Below are positions 8,290 to 15,288 of a DNA stretch of 64,000 nucleotides, piece by piece. The stretch is from an uncultured Bacilli bacterium (GTDB taxonomy: Bacteria > Bacillota_I > Bacilli_A > RF39 > UBA660). Where the stretch lies: assembly GCA_934157235.1 (NCBI GenBank), contig CAKPHH010000006.1, positions 30,626 through 94,625 of the forward strand. The letters are read 5' to 3'. The position numbers and the translations under genes are program-made. The stretch's first letter is position 1. Every line of letters starts with the position of its first letter. The notes beneath the pieces are model-generated. The model worked only from the letters and a program-made list of their open reading frames with translations. It searched no databases and was not told the DNA's origin.

Positions 8290-8669
8290 TTAATTTATAG
8301 CTTTTCCATTTACATATAATTTATAACCATTAAAATCAATATTAGAATAACTTTCATCGGCATCTTCTAAACTTGTTACATAGGAGTCTCCTGTTAATTT
8401 TATTTTAGAGGCTTTATCTAAAGTTACTTTTATTGACTTGGCTGTATTATCTGTATTTATGGTGCCTTCATAAATTGATTTATTCTTTAGATTTATTTCT
8501 AGCGTCGAGATGAATCAACTACAATATTTCCTTTTACTTGTTGATTTTTCATATCAAGAGTTACTTCTCCACCATCTACACAGATATTAACAGTATATTT
8601 TTCTTTTACTAGGTGATCTTTTATAATATCAGCTAAATTGTATTCATCTTCAACAATTAATATTTTCAT
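8290..8669 (-). pseudogene. Deletion fusion: response-regulator N-terminus joined to the C-terminus of a Cthe_2159-like carbohydrate-binding protein, then frameshifted
   Basis: The first about 32 codons (MKILIVEDEYNLADIIKDHL and on to ICVDG) are the start of an OmpR-type receiver, including the acidic pocket but not the phosphorylated Asp. The frame then passes straight into GEVTLDMKNQQVKG, typical of the C-terminal beta-helix of Cthe_2159-type secreted proteins. It stops at TAG near 8507. In another frame the same family's end continues without break (STLEINLKNKSIYEG ... YKLYVNGKAIN) to TAA at 8290. So one deletion joined two genes and a later frameshift broke the product. ATG 8669 has GAGGGAT upstream. 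Confidence 0.75.
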
Positions 8670-8738
8670 ATTATCATCCCTCAATATAATTGTAGTTACA
8701 TTTATTAAATAAGAATTAAATATATTATAACATAAGTT

Positions 8739-8773
8739 AGAAAAATAAAAGAAATAGTTGATTAGACTATTTC
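8739..8773 (-). terminator. Rho-independent terminator of the ATP-grasp operon
   Basis: GAAATAGT pairs with ACTATTTC around a seven-base loop and is followed on the minus strand by TTTTATTTTT. It overlaps the stop codon of the gene ending at 8767. Confidence 0.7.
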
Positions 8774-9714
8774 TTAGTAACTCTTTTTTTAATACTTTGA
8801 GCAAAGTATTGATAGACTTCTTTTCTTTGTTTTTTATCAGGCATGTAATTTAAGTAAAGATTTGGATCTAAAAGCTCTACTTCCATTATTTCATAATTTG
8901 ATTCATTTTTAATTATGTCAATACGCATAAATAAATAATCTTTATAATTAGATATCTCATGAGTATTGGTAGCAAGAGAAAGAACTTCTTTAGGAATGTC
9001 TTCTTCTTTAATGTATTTTACAGAGTTACTATTCATAAAGACATCATTATATTTTAAAACTACATTTACGAGCTTGTTATCAATATAAATTAGGGAGTAT
9101 TCTCCTTTATCAATATCTTTTATATAGGGTTGAACTAGTATTTTCTCATGTTTAAATTTAGGGAGACATTCTTCTAACTCTTTTTTACTTGATACTTTAT
9201 AAGTATTATAACCACTTTCGGAAATGGCTGGTTTTAGGACGATTGTTTGATATTTCTTTAGAAAGCCTTCTATTTTATTTAGAGATGTTTCATCATTCAT
9301 GATAAATAAAGTGTCAATATGTTTAATATTATGTTTATCTAGAATGGTAAATTGTTTTTCTTTATCAAAATTATCTTTTATTATATTCAAAGGGTTTAAA
9401 ACAGTTATTTTATTCTTTTCTAAATAGTCTAGCCAGTTATTCCAAGTAGATAATTTTTTATGAAAGCCCCACGTTGATTTAATTAGAATTGTTTCATCAG
9501 TTAGAGAAGATAAGTCTTCCCAAGGCATTATTTTAGCATTAATACCTTCTTTATTTAGGGCATCTTTTAGGAAGAAATCTTCCCTTAACTTATTGGACCA
9601 AGTGCTAGAGGAGGCAATTATTACATTGTTTTTTAATTTACCTTTATGAAAGAAAACATAGATAGAGTTTATTAATTTTAGTAAGTGAAATTTTAAACTT
9701 CTTAGTTTTTTCAT
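8767..9714 (-). CDS. ATP-grasp family ligase
   Basis: 315 residues. The N-terminal part matches the glutathione-synthetase/DcsG-like ATP-grasp pattern: an 'IMPWEDL' segment, 'ILIKSTWGFHKKL', then 'NPLNIIKDNFDKEKQFTIL'. The ATP-grasp core has the nucleotide-binding lysine in IVLKPAISESGYNTYKV, a YSLIYIDNKLV strand pair and a metal-site-like end MEVELLDPNLYL. Known: the family joins a carboxylate to an amine through an acyl phosphate. Substrate unknown. It overlaps the upstream aminotransferase by four bases (ATGA), so the two form an operon. Inferred: the aminotransferase supplies an amino acid or amine that this enzyme couples. Confidence 0.7.
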   Translation of the reverse strand: MKKLRSLKFHLLKLINSIYVFFHKGKLKNNVIIASSSTWSNKLREDFFLKDALNKEGINAKIMPWEDLSSLTDETILIKSTWGFHKKLSTWNNWLDYLEKNKITVLNPLNIIKDNFDKEKQFTILDKHNIKHIDTLFIMNDETSLNKIEGFLKKYQTIVLKPAISESGYNTYKVSSKKELEECLPKFKHEKILVQPYIKDIDKGEYSLIYIDNKLVNVVLKYNDVFMNSNSVKYIKEEDIPKEVLSLATNTHEISNYKDYLFMRIDIIKNESNYEIMEVELLDPNLYLNYMPDKKQRKEVYQYFAQSIKKRVTKK

Positions 9715-11321
9715 TGTAATTCTCTCACCGCCTTATTAATTAAATATAAATTATGAATTAAATCTTTCTTATCGATAGCAAAGTTTATTCTAGCAACTAT
9801 TTCATCTTCGTTAGGCCAAGAGAAACTTAGACCAATTAAAAAGTTGATTTTTGTTTTTAGATAAATATATTTTACTAAATCTTCATCATTGTTTATAACC
9901 ATATCTTTATATTTTTTACCTTTTAATTCAGTAAAGTCTCCAACGATAAAGAAACCTGCCTCTGGATAAGTATGAGCTCTTATTTTTAAGCCCGGAGTAC
10001 CGGCAGTAATTAATTTTATTTTGGCTGGATCATTTGTGTATTTTTTGATGTCTTTCATTATTTTTTTGCGGTTACTAGAACATTTTTCATAATCTATTCC
10101 GTATATTAAGGCTTCAATTAGATTCAATTGATAATGATACTTCTTCATTAGAGTTTTAAAATATTTCTTAGCTTTTTTATAACGTCTAGTTGTACCATTA
10201 AAAGCTCCGGCTAGAGCAGCAGATTGAATTTGAGAAAAACCATCTACTTCATGAGATAATTGAGCAGATAAATCATTACAGATTGGAATAGGGGCAATGA
10301 TCGCTCCAGCTCTTACTTGAGCTAGACCATATGATTTAGATAGACCAATTAAAGTAATTGTATTATTAAAGTATTTAGGAATACTTGCTAAAAAGAAAGC
10401 TTTATCTTCTTGATCAAAGCCAATATCACGATAAATTAAATCATCTATTATGAAGACACCTTTTTCTAGGCAGATATCACCAAGTTCTTCTAGGAGATCC
10501 TTCTTTTTACGATTTAAGACTTTACCTAGTGGATTATGAGGATTCATATTTAAAAAAGCAACAACGTGTGGAATATAATCATCTTTAGCATGTTCTTTTT
10601 TTAATTGGGCATTTATTTCATCAATTCTTTTTCCTAATAATTTAGGATTAATATAGAAGTCATCTTCTTCTCGTAAAGGTACTACTTCAAGGCGAGCATT
10701 ATCTATTTCAGTAAAGGAAGCAAAGATACCATAGTTTGGACCAGTCATTAGAATTACATCACCAGGTCTAGCAATAGCATTTACAATCATGTTGTAGGCA
10801 TGAGAAGTAGAATATGTAAATACAATATTTTCAATACCTAGACCATCATAATTAGCGGTTTTATTGATTTGGAAGCCTTCCTTTTCAAGATAATTAACAA
10901 CACTAGCACGACAAGTTGATTCTCCTTGAACAGAAGTTGGATATATATATAAATGACGACTAAAGATTGACTTTAACATATATTCACGGCATAAAGGAAA
11001 TGGTTTATGTCTAATTGGGTTGCCATTACGTACTGAGAACCATTCATTGATTGGAGGAATATCCTTATCATTGTACTCTTCTATGTCACGATATAAAAGA
11101 TTATAAGCTTTATCAATCTTTTTTATTTCTGGATAAAACTCTTTATTATCTTTTCTTTTACCTAGACTTCTAAATGAAGATAAGTTCTCAGGATCTTTTT
11201 TAGCAAAGTCTTTTAAAGCTTTAGAAAAGTTCTTTTCATCAAAAGTTGAATGAACCATAGTGTTTTCATAATGAAGAATGCCATGTAGTTTTCTTTTAAT
11301 AGTTTTTTTATCTAATGCCAT
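9711..11321 (-). CDS. PLP-dependent class I/II aminotransferase, long form
   Basis: 536 residues, longer than the usual 400 because of a roughly 110-residue N-terminal extension before the substrate-entry segment. Fold-type I marks: a TYSTSHAYNMIV segment for the phosphate region, FLNMNPHNPLGKVL (the NPxNP-like motif), DDLIYRDIGF (the Asp that holds the pyridine nitrogen), and the Schiff-base lysine K329 in GLSKSYGLAQVRAG. A C-terminal arginine-containing segment (SFSWPNEDEIVARINFA) would hold the carboxylate. Substrate not predictable. The start is ATG 11321 with AAAGGTGG ten bases upstream; the GTG at 11336 lies within that ribosome site. First gene of a two-gene operon with an ATP-grasp ligase. 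Confidence 0.75.
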   Translation of the reverse strand: MALDKKTIKRKLHGILHYENTMVHSTFDEKNFSKALKDFAKKDPENLSSFRSLGKRKDNKEFYPEIKKIDKAYNLLYRDIEEYNDKDIPPINEWFSVRNGNPIRHKPFPLCREYMLKSIFSRHLYIYPTSVQGESTCRASVVNYLEKEGFQINKTANYDGLGIENIVFTYSTSHAYNMIVNAIARPGDVILMTGPNYGIFASFTEIDNARLEVVPLREEDDFYINPKLLGKRIDEINAQLKKEHAKDDYIPHVVAFLNMNPHNPLGKVLNRKKKDLLEELGDICLEKGVFIIDDLIYRDIGFDQEDKAFFLASIPKYFNNTITLIGLSKSYGLAQVRAGAIIAPIPICNDLSAQLSHEVDGFSQIQSAALAGAFNGTTRRYKKAKKYFKTLMKKYHYQLNLIEALIYGIDYEKCSSNRKKIMKDIKKYTNDPAKIKLITAGTPGLKIRAHTYPEAGFFIVGDFTELKGKKYKDMVINNDEDLVKYIYLKTKINFLIGLSFSWPNEDEIVARINFAIDKKDLIHNLYLINKAVRELQ

Positions 11322-11495
11322 GTTGTTATTACCCACCTTTTTTATATATTATAATTACCATTATGCTTATATTTTATAATAATTATAGGGTTTTTACAAT
11401 ACTTTGTCTTACTTTGGTAATAGGAAAAAGAACCTTATTTGGTTTCTTGCCCAAACGTTTTTTTAATAAAAACATAATTTATAATGGTGAGTATA

Positions 11496-12296
11496 ATGTT
11501 TAATATTTTTTCAGAGCTTTCTCCAGTTTTTCAAGCAATGATTGCTGCTATATTTACTTGGAGTGTGACAATGCTTGGTGCGGCTATAGTTTTCTTTTTT
11601 AAAGAAGTTAAAAAAAGTATTATGGATGCGTTGTTGGGATTTTCGGCTGGTGTTATGATTTCGGCATCTTTTTGGTCTTTACTTAATCCTTCAATAGAGA
11701 TGGCTGATAATTTGGGAATGAATTCTTGGCTAGTAGCATTTGTAGGTTTTTTAGCTGGTGGATTACTGCTATTTATCGGAGATAAAGTATTTAATTACTT
11801 TTCCCCTAAAAGCAATAATTCTAATAATGACAAATTAAAAAGAAGTTTAATGTTGATATTTTCAATAACACTTCATAATATTCCAGAGGGTTTGGTTATA
11901 GGTGTGGCATTTGGTTCTTTAGCTTATGGAATTGAAGGAGCTACTTTAGCTTCGGCCATTACTTTGGCAATTGGAATTGGACTTCAAAACTTTCCTGAGG
12001 GAAGTGCAATTAGTTTACCTTTGCGAAGGGATGGTATGAGTAGAAAAAAAGCTTTTTTTATAGGACAGTTAAGTGGTATAGTAGAACCTATTTCGGCTGT
12101 TATTGGAGCTTTCTTAGTACTTAAAATTCAAACTTTATTACCATTTTTATTAGCATTTGCTGCTGGAGCAATGATTTATGTGGTAGTTGAAGAGTTAATT
12201 CCAGAAAGTCAGTCTAATGCGAGAAAAGACTTAATGGCCTTATTTACTTTAATTGGTTTTTCAATAATGATGATTTTAGATGTAGCATTAGGATAA
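11496..12296 (+). CDS. zupT: ZIP-family divalent metal transporter
   Basis: 266 residues with about eight transmembrane segments. Signature motifs: LHNIPEGLVIGVAFG in helix IV and GLQNFPEGSAISLPLRRDGM in helix V, giving the H/N/E metal-binding set of ZupT-type GufA proteins. A soluble loop with a run of Asn/Ser/Lys lies between helices III and IV. Known: imports zinc and other divalent cations. The ATG at 11496 is chosen because GGTGAG sits six bases upstream; the ATG at 11484 would overlap it. It stands alone and shares a bidirectional terminator with the endolysin gene. The symbol reflects family only. Confidence 0.85.
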   Translation: MFNIFSELSPVFQAMIAAIFTWSVTMLGAAIVFFFKEVKKSIMDALLGFSAGVMISASFWSLLNPSIEMADNLGMNSWLVAFVGFLAGGLLLFIGDKVFNYFSPKSNNSNNDKLKRSLMLIFSITLHNIPEGLVIGVAFGSLAYGIEGATLASAITLAIGIGLQNFPEGSAISLPLRRDGMSRKKAFFIGQLSGIVEPISAVIGAFLVLKIQTLLPFLLAFAAGAMIYVVVEELIPESQSNARKDLMALFTLIGFSIMMILDVALG

Positions 12297-12300
12297 AATA

Positions 12301-12334
12301 AAGACCATTTCAATTGATGAAATGGTCTTTTATT
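12301..12334. terminator. Bidirectional terminator between convergent genes
   Basis: AAGACCATTTCA pairs perfectly with TGAAATGGTCTT around a five-base loop (12 bp). T-rich on both sides, between the ends of the zupT-like gene and the endolysin gene. Confidence 0.85.
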
Positions 12335-12977
12335 ATTTGATGTATACCTTTTGTCCAGCCTTTAGATAAATTCCATATAAATCACTTTTTGGACAAGTAA
12401 ATATAGGTGTTAATTCTTCTGTTGTTGGTTTAGTTGGTTCTTTGCTTGGAGTTGTTGGTACTTCTTCTGTAATTCGTTTGAAATTATAATTATAATCATT
12501 AATTATGTTTACTGATTTGTCTAGCCAGAGACATTCTTCGGGCTTTTTAGGATTGTTAATTGAGTAATAACCTTGATTATTTTTATGCCATCCAGTACCA
12601 GTGAATTTACCTTTTCCACATTCTATATGGCAATGATTTCCTGTTGCGAAGCCTTTGGTTCCTTCACTATAGAATTCTTCATTCTGTGCTATTTTTTTGC
12701 CTACAAATAAATCACTTACATCATTGGCATGGGCAAACATCATAGTTAGATAATCTTTAGTACCATCGGGATATTCTACTTTATCTATACTTTCTAGCCA
12801 TACTTCATTGGCATCATCTGTGTATATCTTTTTTATTATTCCGGTAAATGGGGCTCTTAGTTTGCTTATTTCTGTATCTTTGCCAGCATCATCTATGGCA
12901 TAACTATCTGCATGTGTTCCTTCGCCATATCCTTGTGTTATACGCATGTTGTAACAAGGATATAGAGGTCTTTCCAT
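12333..12977 (-). CDS. Phage-type endolysin, M23-like metallopeptidase fold
   Basis: 214 residues, no signal peptide. An M23/lysostaphin-like zinc site is suggested by H22 and D29 near the N-terminus, H83 (FAHAND) and the HxH pair H115/H117 in GNHCHIE. A Thr/Pro/Glu-rich linker (about 168-190) leads to a short C-terminal domain, probably for wall binding, ending GIYLKAGQKVYIK. Known: such enzymes cut peptide bridges in peptidoglycan and need a holin to exit the cell. It starts inside the stop of the holin gene (TAATG). No other phage gene is near, so this is a lysis cassette alone: a domesticated or residual prophage module. Confidence 0.7.
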   Translation of the reverse strand: MERPLYPCYNMRITQGYGEGTHADSYAIDDAGKDTEISKLRAPFTGIIKKIYTDDANEVWLESIDKVEYPDGTKDYLTMMFAHANDVSDLFVGKKIAQNEEFYSEGTKGFATGNHCHIECGKGKFTGTGWHKNNQGYYSINNPKKPEECLWLDKSVNIINDYNYNFKRITEEVPTTPSKEPTKPTTEELTPIFTCPKSDLYGIYLKAGQKVYIK

Positions 12978-13318
12978 TAGATTCCCTCCTCCTTATTAAT
13001 TAAATTATCTTTTGATATATATAAACCTTTTTGTTTGGTTATATCTGTATACGATGACACTTTCCCTTCTAAAGTTTTGTAGATAGTGTCAGCTCCAAGG
13101 AAGGAAAACATTCCGATCCATAGACTGTTTGGAAAATCAATGTTAGTAAATGTCATACAAAAGACTATTCCAACAAATATATTAACAAATAGTGAATATA
13201 TTGCTAGATATTTACTACTATGGAAACAACATTTAGTTTTTTGAACAAAGGCACAAGTTATTGTGCTTAAGGCTACTGCTATTACTAAAGATTCTCTTAA
13301 ATATTCTAATTTTAGCAT
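12977..13318 (-). CDS. Holin-like small membrane protein
   Basis: 113 residues: three hydrophobic segments (about 10-25, 35-58, 63-80), the last with the phrase WIGMFSFLGADTIYKTLEGK typical of holins in Clostridia and Bacilli phages, then a charged tail. Known role: forms membrane lesions that release endolysin. GAGGAGG lies six bases before ATG 13318; longer in-frame starts upstream lack one and would run into the rpsI terminator. It overlaps the endolysin gene by one base and has its own promoter at 13337-13365. Confidence 0.65.
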   Translation of the reverse strand: MLKLEYLRESLVIAVALSTITCAFVQKTKCCFHSSKYLAIYSLFVNIFVGIVFCMTFTNIDFPNSLWIGMFSFLGADTIYKTLEGKVSSYTDITKQKGLYISKDNLINKEEGI

Positions 13319-13336
13319 TCTTACCTCCTCTATGGT

Positions 13337-13365
13337 ATTATATGCTAAAGAAGAATTTTTGTCAC
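13337..13365 (-). promoter_or_regulatory. SigA-type promoter for the holin-endolysin cassette
   Basis: On the minus strand GTGACA, a 17-base spacer, then TATAAT. It lies just beyond the rpsI terminator and about 20 bases before the holin start. Confidence 0.7.
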
Positions 13366-13397
13366 AAAAAGAAAACCTTGGATATTGTCCAAGGTTT
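13366..13397 (-). terminator. Terminator of the rplM-rpsI operon
   Basis: AAACCTTGGA pairs with TCCAAGGTTT around a five-base loop (10 bp), followed on the minus strand by TCTTTTT. It lies 12 bases beyond the rpsI stop. Confidence 0.85.
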
Positions 13398-13409
13398 GAA
13401 ACTGTATAA

Positions 13410-13835
13410 TTAACGTTTTGAGAATTGTGGTGCACGACGTGCTTTCTTTAATCCTGGTTTCTTACGTTCTTTCTTACGAGGATCTCTTGTAATGAATCCT
13501 GCAGCTTTTAGAACTTTTCTATAGCTGTTTTCAGAATCAGCTGGAGTAGTTTTATCATAATCTAATAAAGCTCTTGTAATTCCTAAACGGATTGCTCCTG
13601 TTTGTCCTTGGAATCCTCCACCTTTTACTTTAGCATCTACATCGAACATTTCTCTAGTGTTTGTAATATCTAATGGTTGACATAAATCCATTACTAATAC
13701 TTCGAAAGGTAAGTAGTCATGTACATCTTGACCATTGATTGTAATTTTTCCTTTTCCTGGAGTTAATGTAACACGAGCTACACTTGTCTTTCTATGTCCA
13801 GTTCCAGTATAAATATTTTTCTTTTCTTTTGCCAT
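13410..13835 (-). CDS. rpsI: 30S ribosomal protein S9
   Basis: 141 residues, full length with a ten-residue N-terminal extension before TGHRKTSVARV. The C-terminal basic tail (KPGLKKARRAPQFSKR) reaches the P-site tRNA in the ribosome and ends in the invariant SKR. Follows rplM by 16 bases; the pair forms a conserved operon. Starts at ATG 13835 behind AAAGGGATTAGG. Confidence 0.97.
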   Translation of the reverse strand: MAKEKKNIYTGTGHRKTSVARVTLTPGKGKITINGQDVHDYLPFEVLVMDLCQPLDITNTREMFDVDAKVKGGGFQGQTGAIRLGITRALLDYDKTTPADSENSYRKVLKAAGFITRDPRKKERKKPGLKKARRAPQFSKR

Positions 13836-13851
13836 AAACCTAATCCCTTTC

Positions 13852-14283
13852 CTACTTAACTTCTAGCACTTCTGGTTTTTGTGCCATTTGTTTGTGCTCA
13901 TTTCCTGCATAAACGAATAATTTCTTAGCCATTTCTCTACCTAATCTGTTATGTGGAAGCATTCCTTTTACAGCTCTTTCCATCATTTCAACTGGGTATT
14001 GTTCTCTCATGACTTTTGCAGTTCTTTCTCTTAATCCACCAACATATTGTGAGTGATTATAATACATTTTGTTCTCTAACTTATTACCAGTTAAATTAAC
14101 TTTTTCTGCATTAATAATAATTATGTTATCACCACAATCAATATGTGGAGTATAAGTTGGTTTGTGTTTACCACGTAGATATGTAGCAGCTAATGAAGCA
14201 ACTCTACCTAAAGATTTACCTTCAGCATCAATTACATACCATTTACGATTTACAGTTTCTTTTTTTTGCATATAACTTGTCAT
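13852..14283 (-). CDS. rplM: 50S ribosomal protein L13
   Basis: 143 residues. Recognised by WYVIDAEGKSLGRVASLAA and the central HIDCGDNIIIINAEKV, plus KGMLPHNRLGR near the C-terminus. An early assembly protein of the large subunit. Preceded by a leader of about 70 bases with a hairpin that fits the Firmicutes L13 autoregulatory element, and by a good SigA promoter. In Bacillus truA lies directly upstream; here a 9-kb T7SS-like locus separates them. Confidence 0.97.
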   Translation of the reverse strand: MTSYMQKKETVNRKWYVIDAEGKSLGRVASLAATYLRGKHKPTYTPHIDCGDNIIIINAEKVNLTGNKLENKMYYNHSQYVGGLRERTAKVMREQYPVEMMERAVKGMLPHNRLGREMAKKLFVYAGNEHKQMAQKPEVLEVK

Positions 14284-14353
14284 ATTTTTTCTCCTTTTAC
14301 TTAAATCGAGTTTTCCCAGGACTCAATTTATGTGGGGATATTCGAATGTACCG
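14284..14353 (-). promoter_or_regulatory. rplM 5' leader, probable L13 autoregulatory RNA
   Basis: The untranslated leader holds a 9-bp stem, AAATTGAGT with ACTCGATTT (14321-14329 / 14303-14311), with a nine-base loop containing CTGGGAAA. The stem ends 19 bases before the start codon. L13 leaders of this size occur in Firmicutes upstream of rplM; assignment here is by position and stem, not by covariance search. Confidence 0.5.
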
Positions 14354-14359
14354 ATTATG

Positions 14360-14388
14360 ATTATACTAAAAAAAGTATTAAAAATCAA
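14360..14388 (-). promoter_or_regulatory. SigA-type promoter of rplM-rpsI
   Basis: On the minus strand TTGATT, a 17-base spacer, then TATAAT. The -35 box falls in the loop of a terminator-like palindrome (14368-14398). Confidence 0.8.
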
Positions 14389-14398
14389 TACTTTTTTT
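14368..14398 (-). terminator. Terminator-like palindrome overlapping the rplM promoter
   Basis: AAAAAAAGTATT pairs with AATACTTTTTTT (12 bp, seven-base loop). It can end transcripts coming from the T7SS-like locus upstream on the minus strand. It shares bases with the rplM -35 box and spacer. Confidence 0.6.
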
Positions 14399-14569
14399 GT
14401 TATTATAGTTCAATATTTATTGTGTTATTGTTTATATAAGAATTTTTATCCACAAAATTTAGTGATTTGAAAGAATTAATAAATATTTTATATGAAATAA
14501 CTTCATTTTGTGGCAATCATAACATATCATTTGTATATTTAATTAATATCAAAAAATAATGCTACCACT

Positions 14570-15277
14570 TTATTTTGCTGGCACTTTGGCCTCTTCTTTT
14601 TCAAAAAGTAAATCAATAAAGTCTGTTTTTACATCACAATGTGCTTTGATTGCTTTTACATTATCATCGTTTAGATACCTTTCTGCTAAATATACCCTTT
14701 GTAGATTCTTCATACTTTGTAAAAATTCTAGATTTTCTCCTAAATCAGTTCCAAGCACAAATAAGGAACTACAATGAGCTTTATTTCCTAGGTAACTACA
14801 ATTGTTTAGTATGCAATAGTTTAGGACTAATGTTTCTACACTTTCCGGGATGAGTTTACAATCGATTTCTCCCTCATCATATGGATTACTAAATTCTATT
14901 TTTTTCGCACTGTGATTTGAAGTAAGAATGCTGTCATAGTCCTCTATTAGGCATCCTTGAAAACAAATTTCTGATATTGCGTTTTCTGGAATTGTAAGAC
15001 CCTTTCCTATTAAACATCTTCTAAATGTTAGACTTTTACAATCTGTTCTAAATAGTTCATCAATATCTCTTTGGGATAATTCATAATTTTCAACAAAAAT
15101 GTTGTTACCATCAGTTAAAGATTTTAAAACATCAAAATCACCATCGTGATCTTCTGAACAGCACTTAAAAGGATAGTTTTTTATTGTTTTTAACTCTTCA
15201 TAACTAATATTTTCAATTTTCTTTCCCAATACATTTTCTAAATAATCCCTTAGCATACGATTTTTTATTTCTACCAT
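14570..15277 (-). CDS. Leucine-rich-repeat-like cytoplasmic protein; candidate immunity or accessory protein
   Basis: 235 residues, not assigned to a family. No signal peptide or membrane helix. Residues 85-210 contain irregular repeats of the kind 'SLTFRRCLIGKGLTIPENAISEI', 'VETLVLNYCILNNC' and 'NLQRVYLAERYL', resembling a degenerate LRR solenoid. The N-terminus resembles a short helical cap. It begins 12 bases after the stop of the 2084-residue protein, with AGGAGAAG before its ATG, so it is the last gene of that operon. By analogy with T7SS effector operons, the gene right after the effector often encodes immunity; that role is an inference only. Confidence 0.6.
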   Translation of the reverse strand: MVEIKNRMLRDYLENVLGKKIENISYEELKTIKNYPFKCCSEDHDGDFDVLKSLTDGNNIFVENYELSQRDIDELFRTDCKSLTFRRCLIGKGLTIPENAISEICFQGCLIEDYDSILTSNHSAKKIEFSNPYDEGEIDCKLIPESVETLVLNYCILNNCSYLGNKAHCSSLFVLGTDLGENLEFLQSMKNLQRVYLAERYLNDDNVKAIKAHCDVKTDFIDLLFEKEEAKVPAK

Positions 15278-15288
15278 ATTTTCTTCTC

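Noticed and set aside
14446..14454. Perfect DnaA box TTATCCACA as an origin signal
   Set aside because: A single site without dnaA/dnaN neighbours or a cluster; too common in AT-rich DNA.
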